Shown here: positions 33,409 to 42,641 of the stretch, piece after piece | Layout: every line of letters starts with the position of its first letter | Numbering within the stretch: position 1 is the stretch's first letter | NCBI RefSeq assembly: GCF_030504645.1 | Contig: NZ_JAUKWQ010000002.1 | Span: forward strand, 372,001-436,000 | DNA from: Rhizobium oryzicola | GTDB taxonomy: Bacteria; Pseudomonadota; Alphaproteobacteria; Rhizobiales; Rhizobiaceae | DNA: 64,000 nucleotides | Reading direction: 5' to 3' | The notes under the pieces: generated by a model | Database searches by the model: none | What the model saw: the letters and a program-made list of their open reading frames with translations, nothing else | Told to the model about the DNA's origin: nothing | Made by a program: the position numbers and the translations under genes

Positions 33409-34334
33409 CCCTTTTTCCGATCGAGCACATCCAGGTGCAGGTGGTCCTTATGGCTCGCGTCACTGCCGGGCGAAAGCACGGTGGAGAAATGCAGGCACGC
33501 GCCGGCTGTCAGCGTTCTCTGGAGAGCACCGTCCATGGTAGGGTCCTGTTCTTTCGGAGTCATGATGAGTTTTTCACCGTCATCAAAGGTAAAGCCCGCA
33601 ATATCCACGGCATTGCCGCGGGCATGCTCGGATATCTTGCCCGTATCCGCATTGTTGCGCAGACGGCAGGAATAGCCGGGAGCATTGTTGACGACAGTGA
33701 TCTTGCGTCCCGGCTTGGCGACCTCAAGCGCAGGTTCTGCCGTTTCCTTCAGCCAGTGAGAGAGCGTCAGCGCCGTTTCGCAGCGCATGGTCGCCGGTTC
33801 CGAAAGCTTGATGCCGGCAAGCGGGCTCTCAAGCCGGATGGGGCTTTCGATGCCGCATCCGGGTTCCTCGCCGTCGATGCGCGGCAGCGGCTCAAAGCTG
33901 GCACCGAGCGTTTTCAACTCCGCCAGACAGGCTTGTAGTTCAGCCGGATCTTCCTTCTCGATAGGCGGCGGTGGTGGGGAAGGCGGCGTTGAGGCACTCT
34001 TGCCATCCGGTGCCGCCGTTTCAGGAGATGCTCCCGATGCGGCCGGTGGCCTTTCCGGGGCTTGCTCACCAGCAGGCCTGTCTCCGACTTGTGCCGGCTT
34101 CGGCTCCGGAATGGGGGGTGTCGCAGGCAGCTTTGCTTCACCCGGCTTTCCCGGGGAAGAAGTTTCCTTCCTGCCGTCCGCCTTGGTGTCCGGTTCCGCT
34201 GGGGATGGGGGCTGCTGTTGCTGCTCAGGTTTTGTTTCCGGGACTGGACCCTGCTGTGGAAGCGTGGCGGCCACGATTATCGGAAGCGCCAATGTTAAAG
34301 CGATAGATCGAAACAAGAAAAGCCCTCCGCGCAT
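33390..34334 (-). CDS. Extensin-like C-terminal domain protein
   Basis: This 314-aa exported protein has a hydrophobic N-terminus (LFLFRSIALTLALPIIVAATL), a Pro/Glu/Ala-rich low-complexity linker (residues about 25-135) and a C-terminal extensin-like domain beginning ELQACLAEL and including SCRLRNNADTGKISEHARGNAVDIAGF and HKDHLHLDVLDRKKGYRFC. The H-x(2)-G-N-A-x-D and H-x-H-x-D patterns resemble metal-binding M15/VanY-like peptidases, so peptidoglycan binding or carboxypeptidase activity is possible. It would act in the periplasm. It is found widely in Rhizobiales. Its 3' end overlaps the diguanylate cyclase gene. Confidence 0.87.
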   Translation of the reverse strand: MRGGLFLFRSIALTLALPIIVAATLPQQGPVPETKPEQQQQPPSPAEPDTKADGRKETSSPGKPGEAKLPATPPIPEPKPAQVGDRPAGEQAPERPPAASGASPETAAPDGKSASTPPSPPPPPIEKEDPAELQACLAELKTLGASFEPLPRIDGEEPGCGIESPIRLESPLAGIKLSEPATMRCETALTLSHWLKETAEPALEVAKPGRKITVVNNAPGYSCRLRNNADTGKISEHARGNAVDIAGFTFDDGEKLIMTPKEQDPTMDGALQRTLTAGACLHFSTVLSPGSDASHKDHLHLDVLDRKKGYRFCR

Positions 34335-34396
34335 GTCCCGTTTGGTGGGATAACGCGCGAAGGACGGATTGGTGGCAAGGCTTTCGAGGCGTGGGG

Positions 34397-36211
34397 TTAG
34401 GCTGCGCGTGCTTTCGTCAGCGCCGAGGTATGTTCCAGCACGAACTGGCCGACCAGGCTGACCATTTCGCCCACTTCCTCGGTCAGGGCGTGGGTCGCAG
34501 CGTTCATTTCCTCGACCATGGCGGCGTTCTGCTGGGTGATCTGGTCCATCTGGTTGACGGAGGTATTGATCTCCTGAAGCACATCGGTCTGCTCGACGGC
34601 CCCTTGGGCGATGGTGTCGATATCGGCGGCGATGAGGGCAATATCGTCCTCGATTTCCTTCAGCGCGTCGCCGGTCTTGGAAACCAGTTCCACGCCGCCT
34701 GCCACTTCGCGGGTGGAGTTGGAAATGAGGCCGCTGATTTCCTGCGCGGCGCTTGCGGATTTCTGGGCAAGCGCACGCACTTCCTGCGCCACCACGGCAA
34801 AGCCTTTGCCTGCATCGCCAGCGCGGGCAGCTTCAACGCCGGCGTTAAGCGCCAGCAGGTTGGTCTGGAAGGCAATCTCATCAATGACGCCGGTAATGGA
34901 GCCGATCCGCTGCGAGGCTTCCTCAATGCGGCTCATGGCGTCGATCAATTCGCGGACCACCACGGCGGAGCGGCCAACATTGCTGCGGGCGCTGTCGCTC
35001 TTGATCTTGGTCTTGCTCGTCAACCCGGTGGAGGAGCGGACGTTGGAGGTGATCTCCTCCAGCGCTGCTGCCGTTTCCTCGAGGGCGGCTGCCTGCTGCT
35101 CCGTGCGGCGGGCCAGATTGTCGGCATTGCCTTCCAGGCTTTCGGCATTGGCGCGAATTTCGTCGGCCTTGCCGAGAACACGCTTCATGGTCTGCTGGAA
35201 GACGGCGAGCGAGCGGTTGAAGTTCTGGCGGAGAACTTCGAATTCTTCGTGGAAGGGCTCATCCAGCGTGTCATGAATATTGAAGCGCGAGAGACGGTCG
35301 AGGCCTGCGCCGAGATCCTCGATCACCTTCTTCAGTGTGGCTGCGCGTTCGCTTTCGGTCAGAAGGCGCTGATTGCGTTCTTCTGCATCCGCCTTTTCGC
35401 GGCGGTCCGCCTCTTCTTCCATCCGCATCTTGGTCAGTTCCGCCTCGCGGAAATGCGCAACCGCCTTGGCCATCTCGCCAACTTCATCGTGCCGATCCAT
35501 ATGCGGTACGGCAGTCTTGTAGTCGCCTGCCGTCAGCGCGCTCATGTAGCTGCCGATATCGCGCATCGGGGAGATGGCCAGGCGGCGGAAGAGAAGAAGG
35601 CCACCGGCGAGAACCAGTGTTGCTAGCCCACACGCAAAATACGCCAACCCCTGATAAAGAGTGGCGTTGTCATGTGAGCGGCTTTCGACCGCATGCATAT
35701 AATCCTGCGAAAGCTTAACCAGTTGCACCACTGCCGCACGCTGCTGCTGGAAGAGGCCCCGCAGTTTGGTCAGATCCACTGCCGGGCCGCCAGCCTTGGC
35801 AGCTTTCAGCTTCGGCACCGTGTTGTTGAAGAGCTCGTTCCAGAAGGCTTCGCTGGTTGATTTCAGGGCGTTGCTGATATGTGAGGCGATGTCCTGCGGC
35901 AGGTCCTTGCTCTGCCAGACGGCCATGCGCGTCTGATAGTCTCGACGGAGCTTTTCCATTTCCGCGATGCCCATATCGGTTTCATCGGGATGTGCTGCGG
36001 TTTCCGTCGCCGCGAGATAGGCTTCCACAACAAAGAGGGGAGGCGGAAGAATATCAGCAACGATATCTTTCGCGTCAACTACCCTCTCATATTCGGGACC
36101 ATCTATCTTCAACTGCTGTAACGAATACAACAGGATGCCGGCTGTAAGGCACATGCCGGTAAACAACGTGCACCCGAATAAGACGAGGAAACGCGAAAGT
36201 GACATTCGCAT
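34397..36211 (-). CDS. Methyl-accepting chemotaxis protein
   Basis: This 604-aa chemoreceptor has TM1 (FLVLFGCTLFTGMCLTAGILLY), a helical periplasmic sensor of about 155 residues, TM2 (YFACGLATLVLAGGLLLF), HAMP (RRLAISPMRDIGSYMSALTAGDY), and the signalling domain with the conserved hairpin tip IDEIAFQTNLLALNAGVEAARAGDAGKGFAVVA. It has no C-terminal CheR/CheB pentapeptide (it ends ALTKARAA). A charged insert (MEEEADRREKADAEERNQ) lies between HAMP and the adaptation helices. The ligand is unknown. It is a monocistronic leftward gene divergent from trpL. Confidence 0.95.
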   Translation of the reverse strand: MRMSLSRFLVLFGCTLFTGMCLTAGILLYSLQQLKIDGPEYERVVDAKDIVADILPPPLFVVEAYLAATETAAHPDETDMGIAEMEKLRRDYQTRMAVWQSKDLPQDIASHISNALKSTSEAFWNELFNNTVPKLKAAKAGGPAVDLTKLRGLFQQQRAAVVQLVKLSQDYMHAVESRSHDNATLYQGLAYFACGLATLVLAGGLLLFRRLAISPMRDIGSYMSALTAGDYKTAVPHMDRHDEVGEMAKAVAHFREAELTKMRMEEEADRREKADAEERNQRLLTESERAATLKKVIEDLGAGLDRLSRFNIHDTLDEPFHEEFEVLRQNFNRSLAVFQQTMKRVLGKADEIRANAESLEGNADNLARRTEQQAAALEETAAALEEITSNVRSSTGLTSKTKIKSDSARSNVGRSAVVVRELIDAMSRIEEASQRIGSITGVIDEIAFQTNLLALNAGVEAARAGDAGKGFAVVAQEVRALAQKSASAAQEISGLISNSTREVAGGVELVSKTGDALKEIEDDIALIAADIDTIAQGAVEQTDVLQEINTSVNQMDQITQQNAAMVEEMNAATHALTEEVGEMVSLVGQFVLEHTSALTKARAA

Positions 36212-36360
36212 AATTTGCTCCGACCTCTGGCTGTTATGTAACGCGCATTCAGTTATTAATATTAAGCATGGGTTAATCTAAAACATAAATTTGTTATTCA
36301 ATCGCTAACTCTCGTCAGAATAGCAGAGTGATCTTGCGCATTGATGTCTTTGAGCGGGTC

Positions 36361-36389
36361 TTGTCAGCTGCGGGAGAAGCGGCTATCAA
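36361..36389 (+). promoter_or_regulatory. trp promoter
   Basis: TTGTCA (36361-36366) and TATCAA (36384-36389) are separated by exactly 17 bases. The expected start point, about 7 bases after the -10, falls on the A of the trpL ATG at 36397, so the transcript would begin at or next to the start codon. Confidence 0.75.
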
Positions 36390-36396
36390 AGTTGCC

Positions 36397-36441
36397 ATGA
36401 AAACGTCGCTGAACATGGCAAACTGGTGGTGGGCTCGCTGA
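36397..36441 (+). CDS. trpL: trp leader peptide TrpL
   Basis: The 14-residue leader MKTSLNMANWWWAR has three consecutive Trp codons followed by Ala-Arg, the arrangement of S. meliloti TrpL (also 14 residues, ending WWWAR). Stalling at these codons under tryptophan shortage should let the antiterminator form. No ribosome site precedes ATG 36397, in keeping with leaderless translation; ATG 36415 inside the frame is a less likely start. In S. meliloti the released leader RNA and the peptide also act in trans on other genes. Confidence 0.88.
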   Translation: MKTSLNMANWWWAR

Positions 36442-36513
36442 AATAGCGGCCTCGCACCGTCATGTTCAAAAGACAAGACAACAAGCCGCCCCGAAACCGA
36501 GAGGCGGCTTTTT
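36428..36513 (+). promoter_or_regulatory. trp attenuator: alternative hairpins and terminator
   Basis: Segment 1 (GGTGGGCTCGCT, in the Trp codons) can pair with segment 2 (AGCGGCCTCGCACC, about 36445-36458). Segment 2 alternatively pairs through GCGGC (36446-36450) with GCCGC of segment 3 (36485-36489), which is the antiterminator. Segments 3 and 4 (AAGCCGCC 36483-36490 and GGCGGCTT 36503-36510) form the terminator followed by TTT. This is a complete classical transcription attenuator 55 bases before trpE(G). Confidence 0.85.
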
Positions 36514-36567
36514 CGTGAAAGCACCTCCGGCAAAGGGCCAGACCCTGACGCGATTACGGAGATCAGC

Positions 36568-38757
36568 ATGGTAACGATTATCGAGGAAGACGGTTCTGAG
36601 GTCTACGAGACCCGTGGAGGCGTCACGGTTTCGCGCAAGCGCCGCCCGGCACCCTATGCCACTGCCATCTCCGGCTATGTGGACAAGCTGGATGAACGTC
36701 GTGGTGCCGTCTTCTCCTCCAACTATGAATATCCAGGTCGCTACACGCGTTGGGATACGGCCATCGTCGATCCACCGCTCGGCATCTCCTCCTTCGGCCG
36801 CGACGTGTGGATCGAAGCCTATAACGAGCGCGGCGAAGTGCTCTTGGATTTCGTGGCGGATCGTCTGGCGCGCGAAGCTGATCTTTCGCTCGGTGCTCGC
36901 ACGGCCCGACGCCTGGACCTGACGGTCAACGCGCCGACGCGCGCCTTCACCGAGGAAGAGCGGTCGAAGATGCCGACCGTCTTTACGGTGCTGCGCGCCG
37001 TGGTCGATCTCTTCTATTCGGATGCAGATTCCTCCATCGGTCTGTTCGGTGCCTTCGGCTACGACATTGCCTTCCAGTTCGATGCGATCAAACTCTCGCT
37101 TCAGCGCCCGGAAGACCAGCGCGACATGGTGCTGTTCCTGCCGGATGAGATCCTGGTGGTGGACCACTATTCCGCCAAGGCCTGGATCGATCGCTACGAC
37201 TTTTCCAAGGGCGGCAAGACGACGGCCAACAAGTCCGGTGACATCGCACCGGACCCGTTCCGCACGACGGACACCATCCCGCCGAAGAGCGATCATCGCC
37301 CCGGCGAATATGCGCAGCTGGTGACGAAGGCGAAGGAAAGTTTCCGCCGCGGCGATCTCTTCGAGGTCGTACCCGGCCAGAAGTTCATGGAGCGCTGCGA
37401 CAGCAAGCCGTCTCAGCTTTCCAACCGCCTGAAGGCGATCAACCCGTCGCCCTATTCCTTCTTCATCAATCTGGGACAGCAGGAATATCTGGTGGGCGCA
37501 TCGCCGGAAATGTTCGTGCGCGTCTCCGGCCGCCGTATCGAGACCTGCCCAATCTCCGGCACGATCCGGCGCGGCGAGGACGCTATCTCAGACTCTGAGC
37601 AGATCCTGAAGCTTTTGAACTCGAAGAAGGACGAGTCGGAGCTCACCATGTGCTCAGACGTCGACCGTAACGACAAGAGCCGCGTGTGCGAACCGGGTTC
37701 GGTCAAGGTGATCGGTCGCCGCCAGATCGAGATGTATTCGCGCCTGATCCACACGGTGGACCATATCGAGGGGCGTCTGCGGGAAGATATGGATGCCTTT
37801 GACGGCTTCCTCTCCCATGCCTGGGCTGTCACCGTGACCGGTGCGCCGAAACTCTGGGCCATGCGCTTCATCGAAAGCCATGAGAAGAGCCCGCGCGCCT
37901 GGTATGGCGGTGCTGTCGGCATGGTGGGCTTCAACGGCGATATGAACACGGGGCTGACGCTGCGCACCATCCGCATCAAGGATGGCATTGCGGAGGTTCG
38001 GGCTGGCGCGACGCTGCTGAACGACAGTGACCCGCAGGAAGAAGAAGCCGAAACCGAATTGAAGGCATCCGCCATGATTTCCGCGATTCTCGATGCACGC
38101 ACTGGCAATACGGCCAAGGTTGGCCGCGATGTGGCCGCGGTGGGCAAGGGCGTAAAAATCCTGCTCGTCGACCATGAGGACAGTTTCGTCCATACGCTTG
38201 CGAATTATTTCCGCCAGACGGGGGCCGAGGTTTCCACAGTGCGCACACCCGTGGCGGATGAGATCTATGACCGCGTCAATCCAGACCTCGTGGTGCTGTC
38301 ACCGGGACCTGGCAGTCCGAAGGATTTCGACTGCAAGAACACAATCAAGGCTGCGCGTGCGAGGGGGCTGCCAATCTTCGGCGTCTGCCTTGGTCTGCAG
38401 GCGCTGGCAGAAGCCTATGGTGGCGAGCTTCGCCAGTTGGCTGTGCCCATGCACGGCAAGCCATCGCGTATCCGCGTGCTGGAGCCGGGCATCGTCTTCT
38501 CAGGCCTGGCGAAGGAAGTCACGGTCGGGCGGTATCACTCGATCTTTGCCGACCCCAAAACGCTGCACCCGGATTTCGTCATCACCGCCGAAAGCGAGGA
38601 TGGGACGATCATGGGCATTCAGCATAGCAAGGAGCCGGTGGCGGCAGTGCAGTTCCACCCGGAATCGATCATGACTCTGGGCGGCGATGCCGGCATGCGC
38701 ATGATCGAGAATGTGGTGGCGCACCTGTCTCGAAAGGCAAAAGAGAAGGCTGCCTGA
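36568..38757 (+). CDS. trpE(G): Anthranilate synthase, fused TrpE-TrpG
   Basis: This 729-aa fusion carries the chorismate-using TrpE half (to about residue 520) and the glutamine amidotransferase TrpG half from about 527 ([19 protein letters not shown]). The TrpE core includes [19 protein letters not shown]-like [24 protein letters not shown], and [18 protein letters not shown]. TrpG has the nucleophile Cys at about 606 ([16 protein letters not shown]) and the catalytic His-Glu in QFHPESI (about 695). Such fusions are standard in Rhizobiaceae. It makes anthranilate from chorismate as the first step of tryptophan synthesis and is controlled by the attenuator upstream. The next gene starts one base after its stop. 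Confidence 0.97.
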   Translation: MVTIIEEDGSEVYETRGGVTVSRKRRPAPYATAISGYVDKLDERRGAVFSSNYEYPGRYTRWDTAIVDPPLGISSFGRDVWIEAYNERGEVLLDFVADRLAREADLSLGARTARRLDLTVNAPTRAFTEEERSKMPTVFTVLRAVVDLFYSDADSSIGLFGAFGYDIAFQFDAIKLSLQRPEDQRDMVLFLPDEILVVDHYSAKAWIDRYDFSKGGKTTANKSGDIAPDPFRTTDTIPPKSDHRPGEYAQLVTKAKESFRRGDLFEVVPGQKFMERCDSKPSQLSNRLKAINPSPYSFFINLGQQEYLVGASPEMFVRVSGRRIETCPISGTIRRGEDAISDSEQILKLLNSKKDESELTMCSDVDRNDKSRVCEPGSVKVIGRRQIEMYSRLIHTVDHIEGRLREDMDAFDGFLSHAWAVTVTGAPKLWAMRFIESHEKSPRAWYGGAVGMVGFNGDMNTGLTLRTIRIKDGIAEVRAGATLLNDSDPQEEEAETELKASAMISAILDARTGNTAKVGRDVAAVGKGVKILLVDHEDSFVHTLANYFRQTGAEVSTVRTPVADEIYDRVNPDLVVLSPGPGSPKDFDCKNTIKAARARGLPIFGVCLGLQALAEAYGGELRQLAVPMHGKPSRIRVLEPGIVFSGLAKEVTVGRYHSIFADPKTLHPDFVITAESEDGTIMGIQHSKEPVAAVQFHPESIMTLGGDAGMRMIENVVAHLSRKAKEKAA

Positions 38758-38758
38758 T

Positions 38759-39256
38759 ATGGGCGCCATCGCGATTGAGCCGATAAGAGAGGCATATATC
38801 GAGGGCTTTCACCAAGCCCTCGATACGGTTTCCCGCGAGCGCCGATATCTGGCCTTCTTGGAAGCGCCCCCGCTGGAAAGCACCCGCGAGTTCGTGCGGG
38901 ACAATATTACAAACGGTCATCCGCAATTCGTTGCGGTTTCAGACGGACGAGTCGTTGGCTGGTGCGATATCCGCCGTCATGAGCGTGAGGTCCACGCCCA
39001 TCGCGGCACGCTGGGCATGGGTATCTTGCCGGAGTTTCGGGATCGTGGCCTTGGTCGGCGGCTCATCACGGTGACCATCGATGCCGCCAGAGCAATTGGC
39101 CTCCGCCGCATCGAACTTGATGTTCACGCTGATAATGTCAGGGCCAAAGCGCTGTATGAAAAGGTCGGCTTCGTGCTGGAAGGCGTGGCTAGAGAAGCGG
39201 TGCTGATTGATGGCCGCTTCATCGATCTCATAAAGATGGCGATGCTGCTTCGATAA
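38759..39256 (+). CDS. GNAT N-acetyltransferase
   Basis: This 165-aa acetyltransferase has the GNAT acetyl-CoA motif (LGMGILPEFRDRGLGRRLITVTIDAARAIGLRRIELDVHADNVRAKALYEKVGFVLEG). The R-G-x-G-x-G/R-R turn and the late N-x-RAxxLYxKxGF are intact. It starts two bases after trpE(G), with AGAAGG upstream inside trpE, and is probably co-transcribed and thus under Trp attenuation. The substrate is unknown; the H/E pattern is closest to phosphinothricin or small-molecule/RimL-type enzymes. It ends two bases from the convergent phosphatase gene. Confidence 0.88.
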   Translation: MGAIAIEPIREAYIEGFHQALDTVSRERRYLAFLEAPPLESTREFVRDNITNGHPQFVAVSDGRVVGWCDIRRHEREVHAHRGTLGMGILPEFRDRGLGRRLITVTIDAARAIGLRRIELDVHADNVRAKALYEKVGFVLEGVAREAVLIDGRFIDLIKMAMLLR

Positions 39257-39258
39257 GA

Positions 39259-39876
39259 TCAGCTTTCGAGTCCGATCGCCTTCTCGAAGGCTTCCCAGGT
39301 GTCGTCCATGGCGTAGGCGCCGAGGAAGGGCAGGTTCAGATGACCATAGAGGGGGGAAAGCTGCCATTCTGCCTTGGCCTCATCCACGCCTGCGACCTGC
39401 TGCAGATACATGACTGATGCGAGACCCGTGCGATCTGCGCCGGCCCGACAGTGAATAAGCACCGGCCCTTGCGCATTCTTTAGAAGGGCCACAAGCTGGA
39501 GGCTTTCTTCCTTTGTCAGTTTGCGATTGGCCGACATGGCGAAATCCACATGCAAGGCATCACGGGCTTTGACGGTGGCTACTTCGTCATCGTACCATTT
39601 CGCACCAGGGCTGCCGCCACGCAGGTTGATCACCGTCTTGATCTTGTAGCGGTCGATATAGGCGGCCAGTTGCTGTGGCGAAAGCTGCGCGGAGCGATAG
39701 AACTGTCCGGGGATAACTTCATGGAAATTGCCGCTGATCTGCAGCCACCCAAGATAAAGGCCGCAGCCCAACAGAGTACCCGCCAAGGTAAGCCCCGCTG
39801 CCTTTAGGTATTTCCGCAGTCGTGACGTCTGCAGACACGGAGATGACACTGCAAGGGCGGCTGTCGAATTCATCAT
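39259..39876 (-). CDS. Membrane-anchored tyrosine/dual-specificity phosphatase-like protein
   Basis: This 205-aa protein has an N-terminal hydrophobic anchor (LKAAGLTLAGTLLGCGLYLGW, about residues 25-45) and a phosphatase fold with the CX5R loop HCRAGADRTG and preceding general-acid region (VDFAMSANRKLTKEE). It resembles DUF442/Siw14-like and dual-specificity phosphatases found in Rhizobiales. As the domain lies after the anchor, it may face the periplasm or sit as a lipid-phosphate phosphatase (compare bacterial PTPMT1-like enzymes). The ATG 39876 start precedes the anchor; longer frames to 40143 lack family residues. Confidence 0.84.
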   Translation of the reverse strand: MMNSTAALAVSSPCLQTSRLRKYLKAAGLTLAGTLLGCGLYLGWLQISGNFHEVIPGQFYRSAQLSPQQLAAYIDRYKIKTVINLRGGSPGAKWYDDEVATVKARDALHVDFAMSANRKLTKEESLQLVALLKNAQGPVLIHCRAGADRTGLASVMYLQQVAGVDEAKAEWQLSPLYGHLNLPFLGAYAMDDTWEAFEKAIGLES

Positions 39877-40128
39877 GATCGATCCACGGAAGGGCAGATT
39901 GCCTCGGTGGTTCTGTAAAACGAAGTTTCCTGTCAGGAACCTGAATGCCGCTATCAGTATAGATGTCTCTTGCCTCGCTCGCTGGGCAACAAGAGCGCGG
40001 GCTTTGACATTTCTGAGAATGTGAGCCATAGAGCGCACGAATTCGAAACCGCCGGGCGCTATAACAAGCGCCGGCGGTTTCGCCGTTTCAGGGCTTTTGC
40101 AACTCATTCGCATGCGCACGGGAAGACG

Positions 40129-41046
40129 ATGACCGACACCCAAAAACAGCTTGTTCAGCGACTAGCATTCTGGGGAATCCCCATCTCCATCCTCGTCATG
40201 GGGCTGAAACTCGTTGCCTGGTGGGTAACGGGCTCCGTCGCGCTCTTGTCCGACGGGCTGGAATCCTTCGTGAATGTCACGGCGGCGCTGATTGCCTATT
40301 TCGTCATTCGCTACGCCCAACGCCCTGCAGATCATGATCACCAGTTCGGGCATCACAAGGCGGAATATCTGTCAGCGGTCATCGAGGGCGTGCTGATCGT
40401 TGTGGCAGCACTTCTGATCGTCAAGGAAGCCTCTGCCGATATCATGTCGCCCCGCTTGCCGGATGCGCCGGTGCTTGGCCTTGCCATCAATGGTCTGGCG
40501 GGCGTGATCAATCTGATCTGGGCCAAGACCTTGATCCGTATCGGCACCTCGCATCGCTCACCGGCCTTGAAGGCTGACGGCCATCACATCATGTCGGATG
40601 TGGTAACGTCCGCGGGTGTGTTCGTCGGCCTCGTGCTGGCCTTCATCACGGGCTATGCCATTCTCGACCCGCTGCTCGCGATCATCGTCGGCGTGAACAT
40701 TCTCTATCAGGGTTGGAAGGTCATCTCCCATTCGCTGGGGGGGTTGATGGATCGTGCCGTCGAGCCGGAGGAAGAAGAAGCGATCCGCGCCGCCATTGCC
40801 GCCAATGCCAATGGCGCACTCGGTGTGCATGACCTGCGCACGCGTCGGGCGGGCGCTGCGGCCTTTATCGATTTCCATCTCGTGGTTCCCGCAGATATGC
40901 CTGTCGAAGAGGCGCATTCCATCTGTGACCGCTTGGAAGATGCGATCAAGACGGCTATTCCCGGCGCATCATTGGCAATTCACGTGGAGCCGGAAGGCGA
41001 ACGCGCCCACGGCTTGAAGGTTAAGGTTGAAGGTAACGCGATATGA
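40129..41046 (+). CDS. Cation diffusion facilitator metal exporter
   Basis: This 305-aa exporter has the CDF layout: six helices, with [10 protein letters not shown] in TM2 and [15 protein letters not shown] in TM5 supplying the Asp/His metal site, the [12 protein letters not shown] loop, and a cytosolic C-terminal ferredoxin-like domain (residues 210-305). CDF proteins export Zn, Mn, Fe or Co with proton antiport. In rhizobia a related exporter handles manganese, but the metal cannot be assigned here. ATG 40129 has GGGAAGA upstream; earlier frames are outside the family. It overlaps queF by four bases (ATGA). Confidence 0.92.
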   Translation: MTDTQKQLVQRLAFWGIPISILVMGLKLVAWWVTGSVALLSDGLESFVNVTAALIAYFVIRYAQRPADHDHQFGHHKAEYLSAVIEGVLIVVAALLIVKEASADIMSPRLPDAPVLGLAINGLAGVINLIWAKTLIRIGTSHRSPALKADGHHIMSDVVTSAGVFVGLVLAFITGYAILDPLLAIIVGVNILYQGWKVISHSLGGLMDRAVEPEEEEAIRAAIAANANGALGVHDLRTRRAGAAAFIDFHLVVPADMPVEEAHSICDRLEDAIKTAIPGASLAIHVEPEGERAHGLKVKVEGNAI

Positions 41047-41507
41047 GCATGACAGATGTCAGCGGGCTCTCGCAGCTCGGAAAACAGGTTGAAGCTCCCA
41101 CCAGCCCGGAAGCGGCCGTGCTGGAAAAGGTGCCGAACAGCAATGCCGGCACGGACTATGTGGTGCGGTTCACCGCGCCAGAATTCACGTCTCTCTGCCC
41201 AATGACGGGGCAGCCGGATTTCGCCCATATCGTCATTGATTACATTCCGAACGGCTTCCTGGTGGAATCCAAGTCGCTCAAGCTGTTCCTCACATCCTTC
41301 CGCAATCACGGCGCCTTCCATGAGGATTGCTCCGTCTATATCGCCAAGCGCCTGGTCGACCTGCTGGAGCCGAAGTGGCTGCGCATCGGCGCCTACTGGT
41401 ATCCGCGCGGCGGCATCCCGATCGATGTATTCTGGCAGACCGGGGCAGTGCCGGAAGGTGTGTGGCTGCCGGACCAAGGCGTTCCCACTTATCGCGGGCG
41501 GGGGTGA
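41043..41507 (+). CDS. queF: NADPH-dependent 7-cyano-7-deazaguanine reductase QueF
   Basis: This 154-aa enzyme is a short (type I, unimodular) QueF. It reduces preQ0 to preQ1 in queuosine biosynthesis. The catalytic Cys (about residue 52) is in [15 protein letters not shown], the QueF motif is [21 protein letters not shown], and the ending is [17 protein letters not shown]. All expected catalytic residues are visible. It is translationally coupled to the CDF gene, a link I cannot explain functionally unless through shared metal or GTP-derived metabolism. A RIME-like element begins 49 bases after its stop. Confidence 0.96.
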   Translation: MSMTDVSGLSQLGKQVEAPTSPEAAVLEKVPNSNAGTDYVVRFTAPEFTSLCPMTGQPDFAHIVIDYIPNGFLVESKSLKLFLTSFRNHGAFHEDCSVYIAKRLVDLLEPKWLRIGAYWYPRGGIPIDVFWQTGAVPEGVWLPDQGVPTYRGRG

Positions 41508-41555
41508 ATCAAGGATGTGACGCCCTTTGGGGGCAAGCAGTTGGCGTCTTGGTTT

Positions 41556-41682
41556 CCTTCTCCCCGCTTGCGGGGAGAAGGTGGAGGCAGCCGGATGAGG
41601 CGCTAATCCGCCAAAAGTCGCGAAATCCCATTGCCCCTCACCCTAACCTCTCCCCGCAAGCGGGGCGAGGTTAGGGTGAGGA
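41556..41682. repeat. RIME-like intergenic palindromic element, copy 2
   Basis: It has the same parts as copy 1 in reverse orientation: a CCTTCTCCCCGCTTGCGGGG hairpin, then GGCAGCCGGATGAGGCG, a variable middle, and a second hairpin with CCCTCACCCTAACC and GGTTAGGGTGAGG arms around TCTCCCCGCAAGCGGGG. It lies between convergent queF and the DUF2076 gene. Confidence 0.85.
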
Positions 41683-41694
41683 ATATTGACGCAA

Positions 41695-42528
41695 TCAGGC
41701 AAAGCTGCTGTCGTCGCCGGAATCATCCTGGCCGTCATCCCAGCCGCCGGTATCATCGTCATTGTCGTAATCGGCCTGCTGGAAACCCGCATCCTGCGGT
41801 ACGTTCGCTTGGTTGGGGTCGCTGCCGTAGTAATTGTTGATGATGGTGGTTTCTTCCACAGGTGCGGCGGCCGTAGCGGCGGCAGCATGTCCACCAAAAG
41901 CGCCTTCCAGCGGATTGCCCCAGCCGGAACCCGAGACGTGGCTGCTGAAGGCATTACTCAGTGTGTTCGCGAGCAGCATGCCGCCAGCTACGCCTGCCGC
42001 CGTGCCGAGTGCGCCGGTGAGAAAGCTGCTGCCGGCGGAGGGGCCAGCGGGCTGCGCGGTCCAGGGGCCGCTTGGCTGCGCTGGCGCGCGGTAGCGATAG
42101 TCGTCGTTGTAATTCTGCTGTGGCGGTTGATTATAGTCCGGGCGCGGCGAACCCCAGGGGCCGGATGGTGCAGCCGTCTGCTGCGGAACGGGTGCCGGTG
42201 CGACCGGGCGCTGCTGTTGCTGCGGCGGCTGGCTGGAGCCGAAGATGGAGCTTAGGAAACCGCCGCGCTGCTCCTGTTCCGGCTGCGGCGCGGGGCCGCG
42301 GGCTTCCAACTCCCGCACGCGTGCTTCCAGTTCGGTAATGCGCTTGGAGGCGGCTTCCAGCCCCTTTTCCTGCACGACAACAGCCTGCGCCAGATAATAG
42401 GGCGCATAGGGCTGGCTGCGAACGGATTCATCAATCAAGGCCTCCGCCTCACGGTCGCGTGGGGTGGCGGAGGCAGTTTTTACGCGCTCGAACAGAGCGG
42501 TCAGCAGCTGGCGTTCTTCCGGTGACAT
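41695..42528 (-). CDS. DUF2076 protein
   Basis: This 277-aa protein opens MSPEERQLLTALFERV and continues with the DUF2076 helical segment (RDREAEALIDESVRSQPYAPYYLAQAVVVQE, then a coiled coil ASKRITELEARVRELEA). A Pro/Gln-rich disordered middle, a hydrophobic Gly/Ala-rich segment (FLTGALGTAAGVAGGMLLANTLS), the motif TIINNYYG and a very acidic tail (DYDNDDDTGGWDDGQDDSGDD) follow. The family is periplasmic ligand-binding or envelope associated by annotation only. There is no Sec signal, so the location is uncertain. GAGGAAG precedes the start. Confidence 0.88.
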   Translation of the reverse strand: MSPEERQLLTALFERVKTASATPRDREAEALIDESVRSQPYAPYYLAQAVVVQEKGLEAASKRITELEARVRELEARGPAPQPEQEQRGGFLSSIFGSSQPPQQQQRPVAPAPVPQQTAAPSGPWGSPRPDYNQPPQQNYNDDYRYRAPAQPSGPWTAQPAGPSAGSSFLTGALGTAAGVAGGMLLANTLSNAFSSHVSGSGWGNPLEGAFGGHAAAATAAAPVEETTIINNYYGSDPNQANVPQDAGFQQADYDNDDDTGGWDDGQDDSGDDSSFA

Positions 42529-42641
42529 GGTCGCTTCCTCGACATCGGTTCCTGATTGGGACCTCGCTTGGAGGTAAGAATCGATTGAGGCATTTTCAGC
42601 ACCCGGACTGTTAAATCTCCGTAAGTTTCTTTTCGTCTTCT

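Noticed and set aside
34391..35626. 411-codon plus-strand frame rich in Gly/His/Phe
   Set aside because: It is antisense to the chemoreceptor signalling domain; the long open frame comes from the heptad-repeat codon bias on the other strand.
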